Of a stretch of 64,000 nucleotides of DNA, positions 53,593 to 62,796 are shown piece by piece (within the stretch, counting starts at the first letter, position 1; the number at the start of each line of letters is the position of its first letter). The DNA is from Flavobacteriaceae bacterium (GTDB lineage: Bacteria > Bacteroidota > Bacteroidia > Flavobacteriales > Flavobacteriaceae): NCBI GenBank assembly GCA_021739635.1, contig JAIPBH010000002.1, forward strand, positions 124,001 to 188,000, read 5' to 3'. The notes beneath the pieces were generated by a model. It made no database searches. It was not told where the DNA came from and saw only the letters and a list, made by a program, of their open reading frames with translations. The position numbers and the translations under genes are program-made.

Positions 53593-54303
53593 CTATTTTT
53601 TAAAATTTAATTTAGTTAGTACAATAAAAAAAGTAGCGACGCTTAAAAAATAAATGATATCTCTGCTATCTAAAATGCCACGACTCATACTTTTAAAATG
53701 ATAACTCATTCCTAATTGTTCAATAAATGAGCTGGAAATAAAATCGGTAAGACCTTCAAAACCAATATAAAATAAAAAACAAATAGAAATTGCTATCAAA
53801 AAGGCTACAATTTGATTTTCTGATAGGGTTGATGAAAAAATGCCTATGGCTGTATATGATGCTATTAAAAACAGGAGTCCAAAATAGGAGCCAATGGTGC
53901 TTCCCATATCTAAATTTCCAATAGGATTACCCAATTGATAAACAGTATATACATAAAGTAGAGTAGGTAATAAGGCAATAATGATTAAAATTAGAGCGCC
54001 AAAATATTTACCTAAAACAATTTCTAATTTTGATATTGGTTTTGTTAGTAAAAGTTCTAAAGTACCTTGCTTTTTTTCATCTGAAAAACTTCGCATAGTC
54101 ACAGCTGGAATTAAAAACATTAAAATCCAAGGTGCAATTAAAAAGAATGATGATAAATCTGCAAAGCCATAATCTAAAATATTAAAATCGCCTTTAAATA
54201 CCCACAAGAACAACCCGTTAAGCAACAAGAATATGGCAATAACCAAATATCCTATTGGTGAAGAGAAAAACGTGTTTATTTCTTTTTTTAAAATGGCAAA
54301 CAT
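53593..54303 (-). CDS. gldF: GldF, gliding motility ABC transporter permease
   Basis: 236 residues with about six membrane segments, an ABC-2 type permease. The start FAILKKEINTFFSSPIGYLVIAIFLLLNGLFLWVF and the block FLIPAVTMRSFSDEKKQGTLELLLTKPISKLEIVLGKYFGALIL are diagnostic for GldF. It works with GldG and the ATPase GldA (not in this window). A 10-copy heptamer repeat begins 7 bases before its ATG and occupies the place of the ribosome binding region, so translation may vary with copy number. Confidence 0.95.
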   Translation of the reverse strand: MFAILKKEINTFFSSPIGYLVIAIFLLLNGLFLWVFKGDFNILDYGFADLSSFFLIAPWILMFLIPAVTMRSFSDEKKQGTLELLLTKPISKLEIVLGKYFGALILIIIALLPTLLYVYTVYQLGNPIGNLDMGSTIGSYFGLLFLIASYTAIGIFSSTLSENQIVAFLIAISICFLFYIGFEGLTDFISSSFIEQLGMSYHFKSMSRGILDSRDIIYFLSVATFFIVLTKLNFKK

Positions 54304-54310
54304 TTATTTT

Positions 54311-54380
54311 GTTAAAAGTTAAAAGTTAAAAGTTAAAAGTTAAAAGTTAAAAGTTGAAAGTTAAAAGTTAAAAGTTGAAC
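54311..54380. repeat. Heptanucleotide tandem repeat (GTTAAAA), 10 copies, upstream of gldF
   Basis: Ten units of 7 bases in register: eight perfect GTTAAAA, plus one GTTGAAA (unit 7) and a terminal GTTGAAC (unit 10). On the gldF strand the unit reads CTTTTAA and the array ends 7 bases before the ATG. Copy-number slippage would move any upstream signal by 7 bases per unit. No gene overlaps it. Confidence 0.95.
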
Positions 54381-54430
54381 ATGTCATGAGATTTTTATTT
54401 CACTTGCAAAAACTAACCTTTCATTATTCA

Positions 54431-54727
54431 TTATTGTAAAGTTTCAACTTTATCTACACTCCAAGCTTCGGGTTTTGCATTAAATAAAGGTTTGGTTTTA
54501 GACCAAACGTTTTTAAATAAATCAGATTGTCTGTAATGCTCTAAATCATTTTCAGATTTCCAATAGCTGTATGTAAAAAATATGCAAGGATTAGTTTTGT
54601 CTCTGTAAAGTTCTAATAATTCACAGCCTTTAAAATTTCTAATGTTGTTTTTGTTTTCTTCAAAATTATTTAAAAACGATTTAATATGTTCTTCATAAAA
54701 ACTCATTTTTACAATTCGTACAAACAT
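54431..54727 (-). CDS. Antibiotic biosynthesis monooxygenase (ABM) family protein
   Basis: 98 residues from the ATG at 54727 (a TTG two codons earlier is possible). FVRIVKMSFYEEHIKSFLNNFEENKNNIRNFKGCELLELYRDKTNPCIFFTYSYW..DLEHYRQSDLF is the dimeric ferredoxin-like ABM fold, common in quinol monooxygenases and haem-degrading enzymes. No haem-binding pocket can be assigned. Starts 7 bases after the SAM hydroxide adenosyltransferase gene, so co-transcribed with it. Confidence 0.85.
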   Translation of the reverse strand: MFVRIVKMSFYEEHIKSFLNNFEENKNNIRNFKGCELLELYRDKTNPCIFFTYSYWKSENDLEHYRQSDLFKNVWSKTKPLFNAKPEAWSVDKVETLQ

Positions 54728-54734
54728 ACTCAAA

Positions 54735-55571
54735 TTATTCTTTTTTAAAATTAATTGTTACGGTATCCATCAAATTAAGACCCATTAACGTTGAAGCACT
54801 TCCAACGGTTGCACTATTGCTTTTATAAACAGCTATTTCTAAATAATTACTTGAGTTAAAAACCACCAAACCTCTACCTTCATCATGGCGTCTTTCTTCT
54901 GGAATTTCAAAATTCACAAAATCACTGTATTTTTTATAAATAGTTTTAAACTTGTAGCTTCTTGCAGAAATTTCATAGTCTCTTCCTTTTTGAATATTTT
55001 CAAAAAATGGTTTTTTAATATTTGTTACCACATTTCCATAGTTATCAATATAAATGATGCTTCCTATAATTTGTGATTTATCTTCATTCACATACGGAAC
55101 AATATTTTTTATGGGTTTAATGTCTGTAATAGTTTTACCAATAACTTCAAGTGTGCCACCTCTGGCGATATGACAGGCTACTTTTACAAAAACATCAAGC
55201 ACCGGAAAACTAGTTTGAATTTTGTCATGAATATTAATTTCAACAATTTTTTCCGGAACAATTTCAGAACAAATCATACTCATAATACCATTATTTGCGC
55301 AAATAAAAAAGTGATCATTTAGTTTAATAGCAATATGTTTATTTTCTGGATTTAATTCTGAGTCAATACCAATCAAATGAATGGTTCCTTTAGGAAAACT
55401 GCTATAAGCATTTTGAATGACATAAGCAGCTTCAGAAATGTTGAAAGGCGAAATAGAATGTGAGATATCAACAATTCTTATTTCAGGCATTTCGCAGTAA
55501 ATAGCTCCTTTTATCGCACCAGCAAAGTGATCTTTTTCACCAAAATCAGTCGTTAATGTGATAATTGCCAT
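54735..55571 (-). CDS. SAM hydroxide adenosyltransferase (DUF62 family)
   Basis: 278 residues. ITLTTDFGEKDHFAGAIKGAI, ISHSISPFNISEAAYVIQNAYSSFPKGTIHLIGID, FICANNGIMSMI and IIYIDNYGNVVTNI are the conserved blocks. The family hydrolyses S-adenosylmethionine to adenosine and methionine with a trimeric fold like the fluorinase. First gene of a two-gene unit with the ABM protein; divergent from phoH. Confidence 0.93.
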   Translation of the reverse strand: MAIITLTTDFGEKDHFAGAIKGAIYCEMPEIRIVDISHSISPFNISEAAYVIQNAYSSFPKGTIHLIGIDSELNPENKHIAIKLNDHFFICANNGIMSMICSEIVPEKIVEINIHDKIQTSFPVLDVFVKVACHIARGGTLEVIGKTITDIKPIKNIVPYVNEDKSQIIGSIIYIDNYGNVVTNIKKPFFENIQKGRDYEISARSYKFKTIYKKYSDFVNFEIPEERRHDEGRGLVVFNSSNYLEIAVYKSNSATVGSASTLMGLNLMDTVTINFKKE

Positions 55572-55817
55572 GTTAAAATTGTTGATATGTTTTTAATGAG
55601 ACCTCAATCAAATTTATGTATTTTTGAGTTTTACAAACCTACATATTTTTTTTCGTTTTCAATTTTAAGTTGCAGGTAAAAAAAAATAATATGTAGGTTC
55701 ATGAAGACTTTTTTAAAACAATTAAAATTGACTGAATAAAACTAATAAATCATTTCATCTGAATAAACTTTATTTAGGTTTATGTTTGATGAATTATCAA
55801 AATAAAAACGTAGGCCT

Positions 55818-56771
55818 TTGAACGAAATTATTATTGAACTTGAAGAGATTACTCCAAAAGAATTTTTTGGAGAAAACAATGCAAATATTGAACTTCTTAA
55901 AAAATATTTTCCCAAACTAAAAATTGTAGCAAGAGGTAATAAAGTAAAAGCTTTTGGAGATGATGAACTTCTTGAAGAGTTTAATAGAAGGATGAACATG
56001 CTTATAAAACATTTTGCTAAGTATAATAAATTAGACGAAAATACTATTGAGCGTGTTTTAACCAGCCAAAGCAGTGATGATTATACCACATCACAACAAA
56101 GCGGTGAAGTTTTAGTTCATGGTGTTGGAGGAAAGTTAATAAAAGCCCAAACAGCTAACCAAAGAAAATTGGTTGAAAGCATGCGTAAAAATGATATGGT
56201 TTTTGCAATTGGACCAGCGGGTACAGGTAAAACATATACCGGTGTGGCGTTGGCAGTTCAAGCTTTAAAAAATAAAGAAGTTAAGCGTATTATTTTAACC
56301 AGACCTGCCGTTGAAGCTGGAGAAAATTTAGGTTTTTTACCAGGTGATTTAAAAGAAAAGTTAGATCCATATATGCAACCATTGTATGATGCCTTGCGAG
56401 ATATGATACCTGCTGAAAAACTGGCTATGTATATTGAAAATGGTACCATTCAAATTGCGCCATTGGCTTTTATGCGCGGAAGAACGCTTGATAATGCATT
56501 TGTTATTTTAGATGAAGGTCAAAACACCACACACAACCAAATGAAAATGTTTTTAACCAGAATGGGTAAAAATGCTAAGTTTTTATTAACTGGTGATCCT
56601 GGTCAAATAGATTTACCACGTCGCACTATTTCTGGATTAAAAGAAGCCTTATTAATACTAAGGAATGTAGAAGGCGTAGGCATGATATTTTTAGATGATA
56701 AAGATGTGATTCGTCATAAACTAGTTAAAAAAGTTATTGAAGCATATAAAAGTATAGAACACGAAGATTAA
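55818..56771 (+). CDS. phoH: PhoH-family ATPase
   Basis: 317 residues starting at a TTG (55818); residues NEIIIELEEITPKEFFG match the start of the family and no ATG is available upstream. A KH-like N-terminal domain (about 1-80) and a P-loop domain follow: Walker A GPAGTGKT, VGLALAVQAL-like helix, RPAVEAGENLGFLPGDLKEKLDPYMQPLYDAL, FVILDEGQNTT as Walker B, and MKMFLTRMG, LTGDPGQIDLP. PhoH proteins are RNA-associated ATPases often linked to YbeY and rRNA processing. REP-like repeats follow. Confidence 0.95.
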   Translation: MNEIIIELEEITPKEFFGENNANIELLKKYFPKLKIVARGNKVKAFGDDELLEEFNRRMNMLIKHFAKYNKLDENTIERVLTSQSSDDYTTSQQSGEVLVHGVGGKLIKAQTANQRKLVESMRKNDMVFAIGPAGTGKTYTGVALAVQALKNKEVKRIILTRPAVEAGENLGFLPGDLKEKLDPYMQPLYDALRDMIPAEKLAMYIENGTIQIAPLAFMRGRTLDNAFVILDEGQNTTHNQMKMFLTRMGKNAKFLLTGDPGQIDLPRRTISGLKEALLILRNVEGVGMIFLDDKDVIRHKLVKKVIEAYKSIEHED

Positions 56772-56796
56772 GTGTTTTTTGTAGCCAAAATAAAAT

Positions 56797-56929
56797 TGTC
56801 ACACTGAGCGAAGTCGAAGTGTTTAACAAAAAAGAATGAGATTACCACGTCGCAAACGCTCCTCGTAATGACGAAAGAAGATAAAATAACAAAATGTCAC
56901 ACTGAGCGCAGTCGAAGTGTTTAACAAAA
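56797..56929. repeat. REP-like intergenic repeat cluster between phoH and purC
   Basis: Two almost identical 35-base copies (56797-56831 and 56895-56929) start TGTCACACTGAGCG and end AGTCGAAGTGTTTAAC, differing at one base. Each holds the imperfect hairpin ACACT...AGTGT. Between them (56837-56872) is a second element, GAGATTACCACGTCG ... CCTCGTAATGACG. Both kinds of sequence are familiar dispersed intergenic repeats of Bacteroidota (recalled). GC content is higher than in the flanks. Confidence 0.85.
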
Positions 56930-56962
56930 CAAATAAACAAACCCACTCATAAACAAATCACC

Positions 56963-57916
56963 ATGAGTCATAATACTATAATAGATACCAATTTTAACTT
57001 TCCAGGTCAAGTAAGTGTATATAAAGGAAAAGTAAGAGAAGTTTATAACATTAATAATAATTTGTTAGTTATGATTGCAACTGATAGATTATCGGCTTTT
57101 GATGTTGTAATGCCTAAAGGAATTCCATATAAAGGACAAATCTTAAATCAAATTGCGACTAAATTCATGGCTCAAACACAAGATTTAGTGCCCAATTGGC
57201 TCATCGCCACACCAGACCCAAATGTGGCTGTTGGACATTTATGCGAGCCTTTTAAAGTAGAAATGGTAATTCGAGGTTATATGTCTGGTCATGCTGCACG
57301 CGAATATAAAGCAGGAAAAAGAATGCTTTGTGGTGTTGAATTACCAGAAGGCATGAAGGAAAACGATAAATTTCCACAACCTATCATTACACCTGCTACT
57401 AAAGCAGAAATGGGCAACCATGACGAAGATATTTCAAGAGAAAATATATTAAAGCGCGACATTGTTAGTGAAGCAGATTATTTGGTTTTAGAAGATTACA
57501 CCCGTAAATTATTTCAAAGAGGAACAGAAATAGCCGCTTCAAGAGGCTTAATTTTAGTAGATACAAAATACGAATTTGGAAAAACCAAAGATGGAAAGAT
57601 TGTATTAATTGATGAAATACACACTCCAGATTCGTCCCGATATTTTTATGCAGATGGTTATCAAGAGCGCCAAGATAAAGGAGAAGCACAAAAACAATTA
57701 AGTAAAGAGTTTGTACGTCAATGGCTAATTAGCAATAATTTTCAAGGGTTAAAAGGACAAACCGTACCTTTTATGACTGATGATTATATAGAAACCATTT
57801 CAGAACGTTATATTGAGTTGTATGAAAATATAATGGGAGAAACGTTTGAGAAGGCTGATGTTACTAACATTCAAAAGCGCATTGAAACGAATGTTTTGGA
57901 GTATTTAAAAAGCTAA
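56963..57916 (+). CDS. purC: Phosphoribosylaminoimidazole-succinocarboxamide synthase
   Basis: 317 residues. [44 protein letters not shown] is the start of SAICAR synthetase, then [61 protein letters not shown] and [15 protein letters not shown]. It catalyses an ATP-dependent step of purine synthesis, joining aspartate to CAIR. The long form of the enzyme, typical for Bacteroidota. Convergent with the next gene, 2 bases apart. Confidence 0.97.
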   Translation: MSHNTIIDTNFNFPGQVSVYKGKVREVYNINNNLLVMIATDRLSAFDVVMPKGIPYKGQILNQIATKFMAQTQDLVPNWLIATPDPNVAVGHLCEPFKVEMVIRGYMSGHAAREYKAGKRMLCGVELPEGMKENDKFPQPIITPATKAEMGNHDEDISRENILKRDIVSEADYLVLEDYTRKLFQRGTEIAASRGLILVDTKYEFGKTKDGKIVLIDEIHTPDSSRYFYADGYQERQDKGEAQKQLSKEFVRQWLISNNFQGLKGQTVPFMTDDYIETISERYIELYENIMGETFEKADVTNIQKRIETNVLEYLKS

Positions 57917-57918
57917 AG

Positions 57919-59037
57919 TTAGGCTTCGTCTAAGCCATCATCCGTTTTTCTGTTTTTTACCAAATGCAAAAAACGTCTTAGATGTTTATAAATAAAAGCG
58001 TTTGTTTTACCACCATAGAATACAATTAAGCATACAGTAAGCATAAATACTAATGCGCCACTTATAGCTTCCCATGGCCCTAATGATTTATCTAAAAATT
58101 GTTTTAATCCAAAACCTGTAAAACTTCCATAAATGATGATAAAATGGACGACATATATAGAGAGCGTTTTCTCACCAATCTTCGTTATGATGGATTGCTT
58201 TAAATAATTTTCAAACGCATAAAAAAAAGCAAATAATAAAAGTACATTTCCAAGTCTGGTAAATAAGTAATTATAATCTGCGCTTCTTTCAAATAATTCA
58301 AAATCAGTTAAATAATATAATTTATGTAAAGTAAAAGAAGATAAATATATAAGAAATAAACCTATAAAAATAAAGCTAGGTAACACAATTTTTTTAAAAT
58401 TTGTGTTGTGTGAATATTTAAAGAAAATGGTTGCTATAACTCCACCGTAAGCTATATAGCCAAACCAAGGTAATATAGTAAAAACCGATCCGTTTGCTTT
58501 AGTCATATAATTAGCAAAAAATAAAGGAACATTTTCTAAAGTTATGGTTCTGTAAAGAGGTTCTGTTAAAAAACAAACAAATCCAAGAATAAATAATATT
58601 ACAGCTAATGTGAGACTGTTTTTTTTGACAAGTATATATAAACCTATCAATATAATAAGTGATAAACCAATGCATTGTAATACATCAATAACTAATACAT
58701 AATTGTTAAAATAACCCGTTAACCAATCTTTTAAATTTAGACGCAATAAATACCCAATACCAATAAGCATTAAACCTCTAGTCAACCCTTTTTTTATTCT
58801 CTTTTTATCAGTTCCTTTTGCTTTTGCTTTAAATAGTAAGTATAAAAATACTAAGCCTGAAATAGTAAAAAAGGTAGGTGCAGTAATGCCTCTAAAATAT
58901 GACCATAAGTTAAAAGCAGCGTATGATGTGTCTTTGTAAATGGGTTTTAAAAGCGTATCAATAAAATGCCCTTGAAGCATCATTAAAATAGCAAATGCCC
59001 TAACAGCATCAATAAAGTATAATCGATTTGAATTCAA
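57919..59037 (-). CDS. DUF1624/heparan-alpha-glucosaminide N-acetyltransferase-like membrane protein
   Basis: 372 residues with about nine membrane segments. The start RLYFIDAVRAFAILMMLQGHFIDTLL with the conserved His in QGHF, then TAPTFFTISGLVFLYLL, is typical of the DUF1624/acyltransferase-like group. A late TLSIYVVHFIIIYG has the terminal His motif often seen in membrane acyltransferases. It probably modifies a glycan or lipid across the membrane. Single gene. Confidence 0.85.
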   Translation of the reverse strand: MNSNRLYFIDAVRAFAILMMLQGHFIDTLLKPIYKDTSYAAFNLWSYFRGITAPTFFTISGLVFLYLLFKAKAKGTDKKRIKKGLTRGLMLIGIGYLLRLNLKDWLTGYFNNYVLVIDVLQCIGLSLIILIGLYILVKKNSLTLAVILFILGFVCFLTEPLYRTITLENVPLFFANYMTKANGSVFTILPWFGYIAYGGVIATIFFKYSHNTNFKKIVLPSFIFIGLFLIYLSSFTLHKLYYLTDFELFERSADYNYLFTRLGNVLLLFAFFYAFENYLKQSIITKIGEKTLSIYVVHFIIIYGSFTGFGLKQFLDKSLGPWEAISGALVFMLTVCLIVFYGGKTNAFIYKHLRRFLHLVKNRKTDDGLDEA

Positions 59038-59134
59038 TTAGCACTAGTTTGGTGGTTAAATATAATCTAAAAAATTAAAGTTAAATACATCTAAAATAAT
59101 ATATTTATAAAAAATATAGAAACATATTTACTGC

Positions 59135-60493
59135 ATGGAACAATTCTTTGAAAAATTTTCTTCGTATGCTTGGGGCTTACCTTTGGTTATATTGTTAATT
59201 GGTGGTGGATTATATCTTTTAATTCTTTCCAAATTTTTACCATTTAGATATATAGGTCATGCTATACAAGTACTTAAGGGAAAATATGATAATCCTGACG
59301 ATCCTGGACAAATAAGTCATTTTAAATCATTATCAACGGCATTATCATCAACAATTGGTATGGGAAATATTGCTGGTGTTGCAGTGGCTATTTCTATGGG
59401 AGGACCAGGAGCTATGTTTTGGATGTGGATAAGTGCTATTGTAGGTATGTCTACTAAATTTTTTACATCGTCCTTAGCAATTATGTATAGAGGAAAAGAC
59501 AGTGCAGGTGTGTTGCAAGGTGGCCCCATGTATTTTATTGTTGAAGGTTTAGGAAAGTCATGGAAGCCATTAGCAATCATGTTTAGTTTTTTTGGTATGA
59601 TTGGTGTTTTGCCTGTTGTAAATGTTAACCAACTAACACAAGCTATTAATGATATTGTTTTAATACCAAATGGTATTCAAGTAGGTTTAATGTCAAATGC
59701 AATTATTGCATTGGTTTTAGTAGTATCAACCTCCATTATAATCATTGGAGGTTTAAAAAGCATAAGCAATGTGGCTTCTAAATTAGTCCCTACTATGGTT
59801 ATATTATACTTTATTTTAGTGTTAATTATTTTGATTTCAAATTATGAAGTAGTACCAAAATATTTTTTAATGATTTTTACTGATGCATTTGCAGCCGAAA
59901 ATTTTAAAGGTGATCCGTTTTTAGGAGGTGTTTTTGGGGCTTTAGTTTTATTAGGAATTAGACGTGGAGCATTTTCAAATGAAGCAGGTATAGGTACAGC
60001 TCCTATGGCACATGGAGCAGCAAAAACAGATGAACCCATTCGTGAAGGATTAGTAGCCATGTTAGGTCCTGCAATTGATACGCTTATTGTATGTTCATTA
60101 ACGGCTTTAGCTATTTTAGTAACAGGAGTATGGGAAACAACATCTAATAATGGTGTAAGTTTAACAGCTTCAGCATTTGAGGCAACAATGCCAGTATTTG
60201 GTAAATATTTGCTAATGATTTGTGTGTTAATTTTTAGTGTTTCTTCTTTGTTTTCATACTCTTATTACGGAACAAAATGTTTGTCTTTTTTAATTGGAGA
60301 TGATAGAAAGCATTATTTTAATTATTTCTATATTTTAAGTATAATTATTGCTGTTATGACACCTTTTAGTATGATGCTAAATTTGATAGATGGCGTTTTT
60401 GCTTTAATGGCAATACCTACTATGGTAAGTACATTAATTTTAGCTCCAAAAGTAATTGTTGAGCTTAATAAGTATAAAGCAAAAATTTATTAA
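59135..60493 (+). CDS. Alanine/glycine:cation symporter (AGCS) family protein
   Basis: 452 residues with about eleven membrane segments. FKSLSTALSSTIGMGNIAGVAVAISMGGPGAMFWMW, MYRGK..GVLQGGPMYFI, RRGAFSNEAGIGTAPMAHGAAKT and the long C-terminal helices are the AGCS signatures. Sodium-coupled uptake of alanine or glycine is the usual function. A single gene; downstream 60494-60750 is AT-rich with no clear feature. Confidence 0.94.
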   Translation: MEQFFEKFSSYAWGLPLVILLIGGGLYLLILSKFLPFRYIGHAIQVLKGKYDNPDDPGQISHFKSLSTALSSTIGMGNIAGVAVAISMGGPGAMFWMWISAIVGMSTKFFTSSLAIMYRGKDSAGVLQGGPMYFIVEGLGKSWKPLAIMFSFFGMIGVLPVVNVNQLTQAINDIVLIPNGIQVGLMSNAIIALVLVVSTSIIIIGGLKSISNVASKLVPTMVILYFILVLIILISNYEVVPKYFLMIFTDAFAAENFKGDPFLGGVFGALVLLGIRRGAFSNEAGIGTAPMAHGAAKTDEPIREGLVAMLGPAIDTLIVCSLTALAILVTGVWETTSNNGVSLTASAFEATMPVFGKYLLMICVLIFSVSSLFSYSYYGTKCLSFLIGDDRKHYFNYFYILSIIIAVMTPFSMMLNLIDGVFALMAIPTMVSTLILAPKVIVELNKYKAKIY

Positions 60494-60750
60494 GCTGTAA
60501 TGTAAATTAAAGTTGAAATAAGATTCATTCTCATTTTTTAATATATCCTTATTTTAATTGTTGAATTGGTGTTCTTGGGCTAGAGTATTTGTTTTAATGA
60601 ACTTTATTATAAAAAGAATTAAATTCTTGTTATAAATCAAACAAATTAGCTGGGTTACATATTAAAGTCTTTTTTAACTTTTAGTGCTTAATGGTTAATT
60701 TTATTTAATTTTTTGTGCTAAATTGCTATATTTATGCTAAAATAATATAT

Positions 60751-61170
60751 ATGACTATTGATCTTTGTCCTAACTGTGGTTCAAACACATATACCAAGAG
60801 TGGAATTGTAAATGACCGACAACGTTATAAATGTAAATCTTGTGGTTATTATTTTTCTGTTAACAAGGTAGGAAAAAAAATTGACGAATATTATGTTAAC
60901 AAGGCTTTACAGCTATATTTAGAAGGGTTGACTTATAGGGAAATTGAACGAATTCTAGGAATCTCTCACGTAAGTATCATGAACTGGGTTAAAAAGTATA
61001 ATATTAAACGACCTCTTAATACAAACTACCATCCAACATACAAAATAATGAATGCAAATGAGCTTTCAAATTATTTTCAAAATGCTAAAAATTTATCTGG
61101 TGCAGGTGTTTTGGTTACAGAACTAGGGGATAAGTTTATGCTTATAAAATGGGAACGTTTTAGAGATTAA
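60751..61170 (+). CDS. IS1-type zinc-ribbon/HTH protein, likely a domesticated regulator
   Basis: 139 residues from the ATG at 60751 (an in-frame ATG at 60715 exists, but CPNCGSNTY is close to a start at 60751). A zinc ribbon of InsA type (CPNC at 6-9, CKSCG at about 28-32) is followed by a helix-turn-helix (LEGLTYREIERILGISHVSIMNWVKKYN). The C-terminus (AGVLVTELGDKFMLIKWERF) does not match a transposase catalytic domain and no inverted repeats or DDE partner are near. It stands 106 bases before the porin/symporter genes in the same direction and may regulate them. Confidence 0.8.
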   Translation: MTIDLCPNCGSNTYTKSGIVNDRQRYKCKSCGYYFSVNKVGKKIDEYYVNKALQLYLEGLTYREIERILGISHVSIMNWVKKYNIKRPLNTNYHPTYKIMNANELSNYFQNAKNLSGAGVLVTELGDKFMLIKWERFRD

Positions 61171-61276
61171 GTATATTAAATTAACACATATATATAGCAG
61201 CTTTTTTTTTATTATTACTTTTTTGGAGATTAGCATTGCACACAAAACTAATTTTTAACTAATCATTCAAAAATTT

Positions 61277-62500
61277 ATGAGAAAAAATGTCATTTTACTG
61301 TTGGGTCTATGTCTATATTCCTTTCAGTTTATGCTTGCACAAGGTTCGCCTGATTATACTGGTGGATTGAAAGTGAAACTTGATGATGATGGTAAAAAGT
61401 ATTTTAGGATTATATCTTGGGCTCAAGCTCAAGCTACCTATAATGATAATGTACCGGCTGAATCAAGTAAATTGAATTTTAATCTGAGAAGAGCTAGAGT
61501 TTTAATGTATGCTCAAATCAATGACAAGTTTTTAATCTTAACGCATTTTGGTTTAAACAGCTTAAACAGTTCTACTTTAAGTCCTGTAGGAAAAGGAGAT
61601 GGTTCACAGCTCTTTTTTCATGATGTTTGGGCGCAATATAGCTTAGGTAAAGATCATGCCATCGGTGGAGGATTGCATTATTTTAATGGTATTTCTAGGT
61701 TAAATAACCAAAGTACTTTAAACATGATGACCTTAGATAACAATCGTCAGTCATGGGCTACTATTGGTTTAACAGACCAGTTTGCAAGACATATAGGTGT
61801 GTTTGCAAAAGGTAAATTTGGAAGTCTTCAATATCGTGTTGCAATAAATGACGCTATTGTCAATGGGCTTGACACTAGAAATCCTACTACAGGTGGACCA
61901 GCAACTTATGCTGGAACTCGTTTAATTGGTTCAAAAGATGCAGGAAAAGCGTATGCAGGTTACTTTGAATATAATTTTCTTGACCAAGAATCTAATTTCT
62001 TACCATTTAAAGTGGGAACCTATTTAGGTGAGAAAAAGATTTTTAATATTGGAGCTGGATTCTTTGTGCATCCTAGTGGTTCTGTTATAATGGATTCAAA
62101 TGGAGATTATAAAGGTGAAGATGTTAGCCTCATGGCTATAGATGCTTTTTATGATACACCACTTGGAGATGATGGAAGCGCTATTACAGCATATGCAACC
62201 TATCAAAATAACAATTATGGCAAGGATTATTTATATAGCGCTTATGGTACTGGAAGTATGATTTATGGTCATGTAGGGTATGTTATAGCTGGAGATAAAA
62301 CTAAAACACGATTCCAACCTTATATATCATATGCTTCAAACTCTTATGATGCCGTTAGTGATAGTAGAAATATTTTTGGTTTAGGAGCCAATGCGTATTT
62401 AAGTGGTCACAATTCAAAATTAACTTTAGAATATGATAATCAGAAGTTTGGTAGTTCCAAAACAGGAACATTGACACTTCAAGCAATGATTTACTTATAA
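61277..62500 (+). CDS. Outer membrane porin
   Basis: 407 residues with signal peptide (LAQGSP, about 22-24). The mature part begins KVKLDDDGKKYFRIISWAQAQATYNDNVP and then shows alternating amphipathic strands of a 16-strand barrel (NLRRARVLMYAQINDKFLILTHFG, FHDVWAQYSLG, TLTLQAMIYL at the end), as in phosphate-selective-porin-like proteins of Bacteroidota. It should let small anions or acids through the outer membrane to the symporter encoded downstream; 12 bases to the DUF4212 gene. Confidence 0.85.
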   Translation: MRKNVILLLGLCLYSFQFMLAQGSPDYTGGLKVKLDDDGKKYFRIISWAQAQATYNDNVPAESSKLNFNLRRARVLMYAQINDKFLILTHFGLNSLNSSTLSPVGKGDGSQLFFHDVWAQYSLGKDHAIGGGLHYFNGISRLNNQSTLNMMTLDNNRQSWATIGLTDQFARHIGVFAKGKFGSLQYRVAINDAIVNGLDTRNPTTGGPATYAGTRLIGSKDAGKAYAGYFEYNFLDQESNFLPFKVGTYLGEKKIFNIGAGFFVHPSGSVIMDSNGDYKGEDVSLMAIDAFYDTPLGDDGSAITAYATYQNNNYGKDYLYSAYGTGSMIYGHVGYVIAGDKTKTRFQPYISYASNSYDAVSDSRNIFGLGANAYLSGHNSKLTLEYDNQKFGSSKTGTLTLQAMIYL

Positions 62501-62512
62501 AAAAATAAAATT

Positions 62513-62773
62513 ATGTCAGAAAAACAAAAACATGCAACTGCATATTGGAAAAAAAACTTAAGCTACCTTGTTATATTGTTAACAATATGGTTTTTAGTGT
62601 CTTATGGAGCTGGTATATTATTTAAAGATGAATTAAATAATATAAAATTGGGTGGATTTAAACTAGGGTTTTGGTTTGCTCAACAAGGGTCTATTTACGT
62701 GTTCGTAGTACTCATTTTCGTGTACGTAAGATTAATGAATAAACTAGATAAAAAATTCGGTTTCGACGAGTAA
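62513..62773 (+). CDS. DUF4212 small subunit of sodium:solute symporter
   Basis: 86 residues, two membrane segments. AYWKKNLSYLVILLTIWFLVSYGAGILFKDELNNIKLGGFKLGFWFAQQGSIYVFVVLIFVYVRLMNKLD is the DUF4212 pattern, a small protein that always stands before VC_2705-type sodium:solute symporters. Probable accessory subunit or chaperone of the large transporter 23 bases downstream. Confidence 0.95.
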   Translation: MSEKQKHATAYWKKNLSYLVILLTIWFLVSYGAGILFKDELNNIKLGGFKLGFWFAQQGSIYVFVVLIFVYVRLMNKLDKKFGFDE

Positions 62774-62796
62774 ACCTTAACTAAAAAATAATAATT

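Noticed and set aside
54311-54380. Possible CRISPR array from short direct repeats
   Set aside because: Units are 7 bases without spacers; it is a simple tandem repeat, and no cas gene is in the window.
55742-55999. Minus-strand frame at the start of phoH
   Set aside because: Antisense shadow of the conserved PhoH N-terminus; low-complexity Ser/Leu-rich product.
60751-61170. Active IS1 insertion sequence
   Set aside because: Only the zinc-ribbon/HTH half is present, with no DDE transposase frame, no terminal inverted repeats and no target-site duplication.
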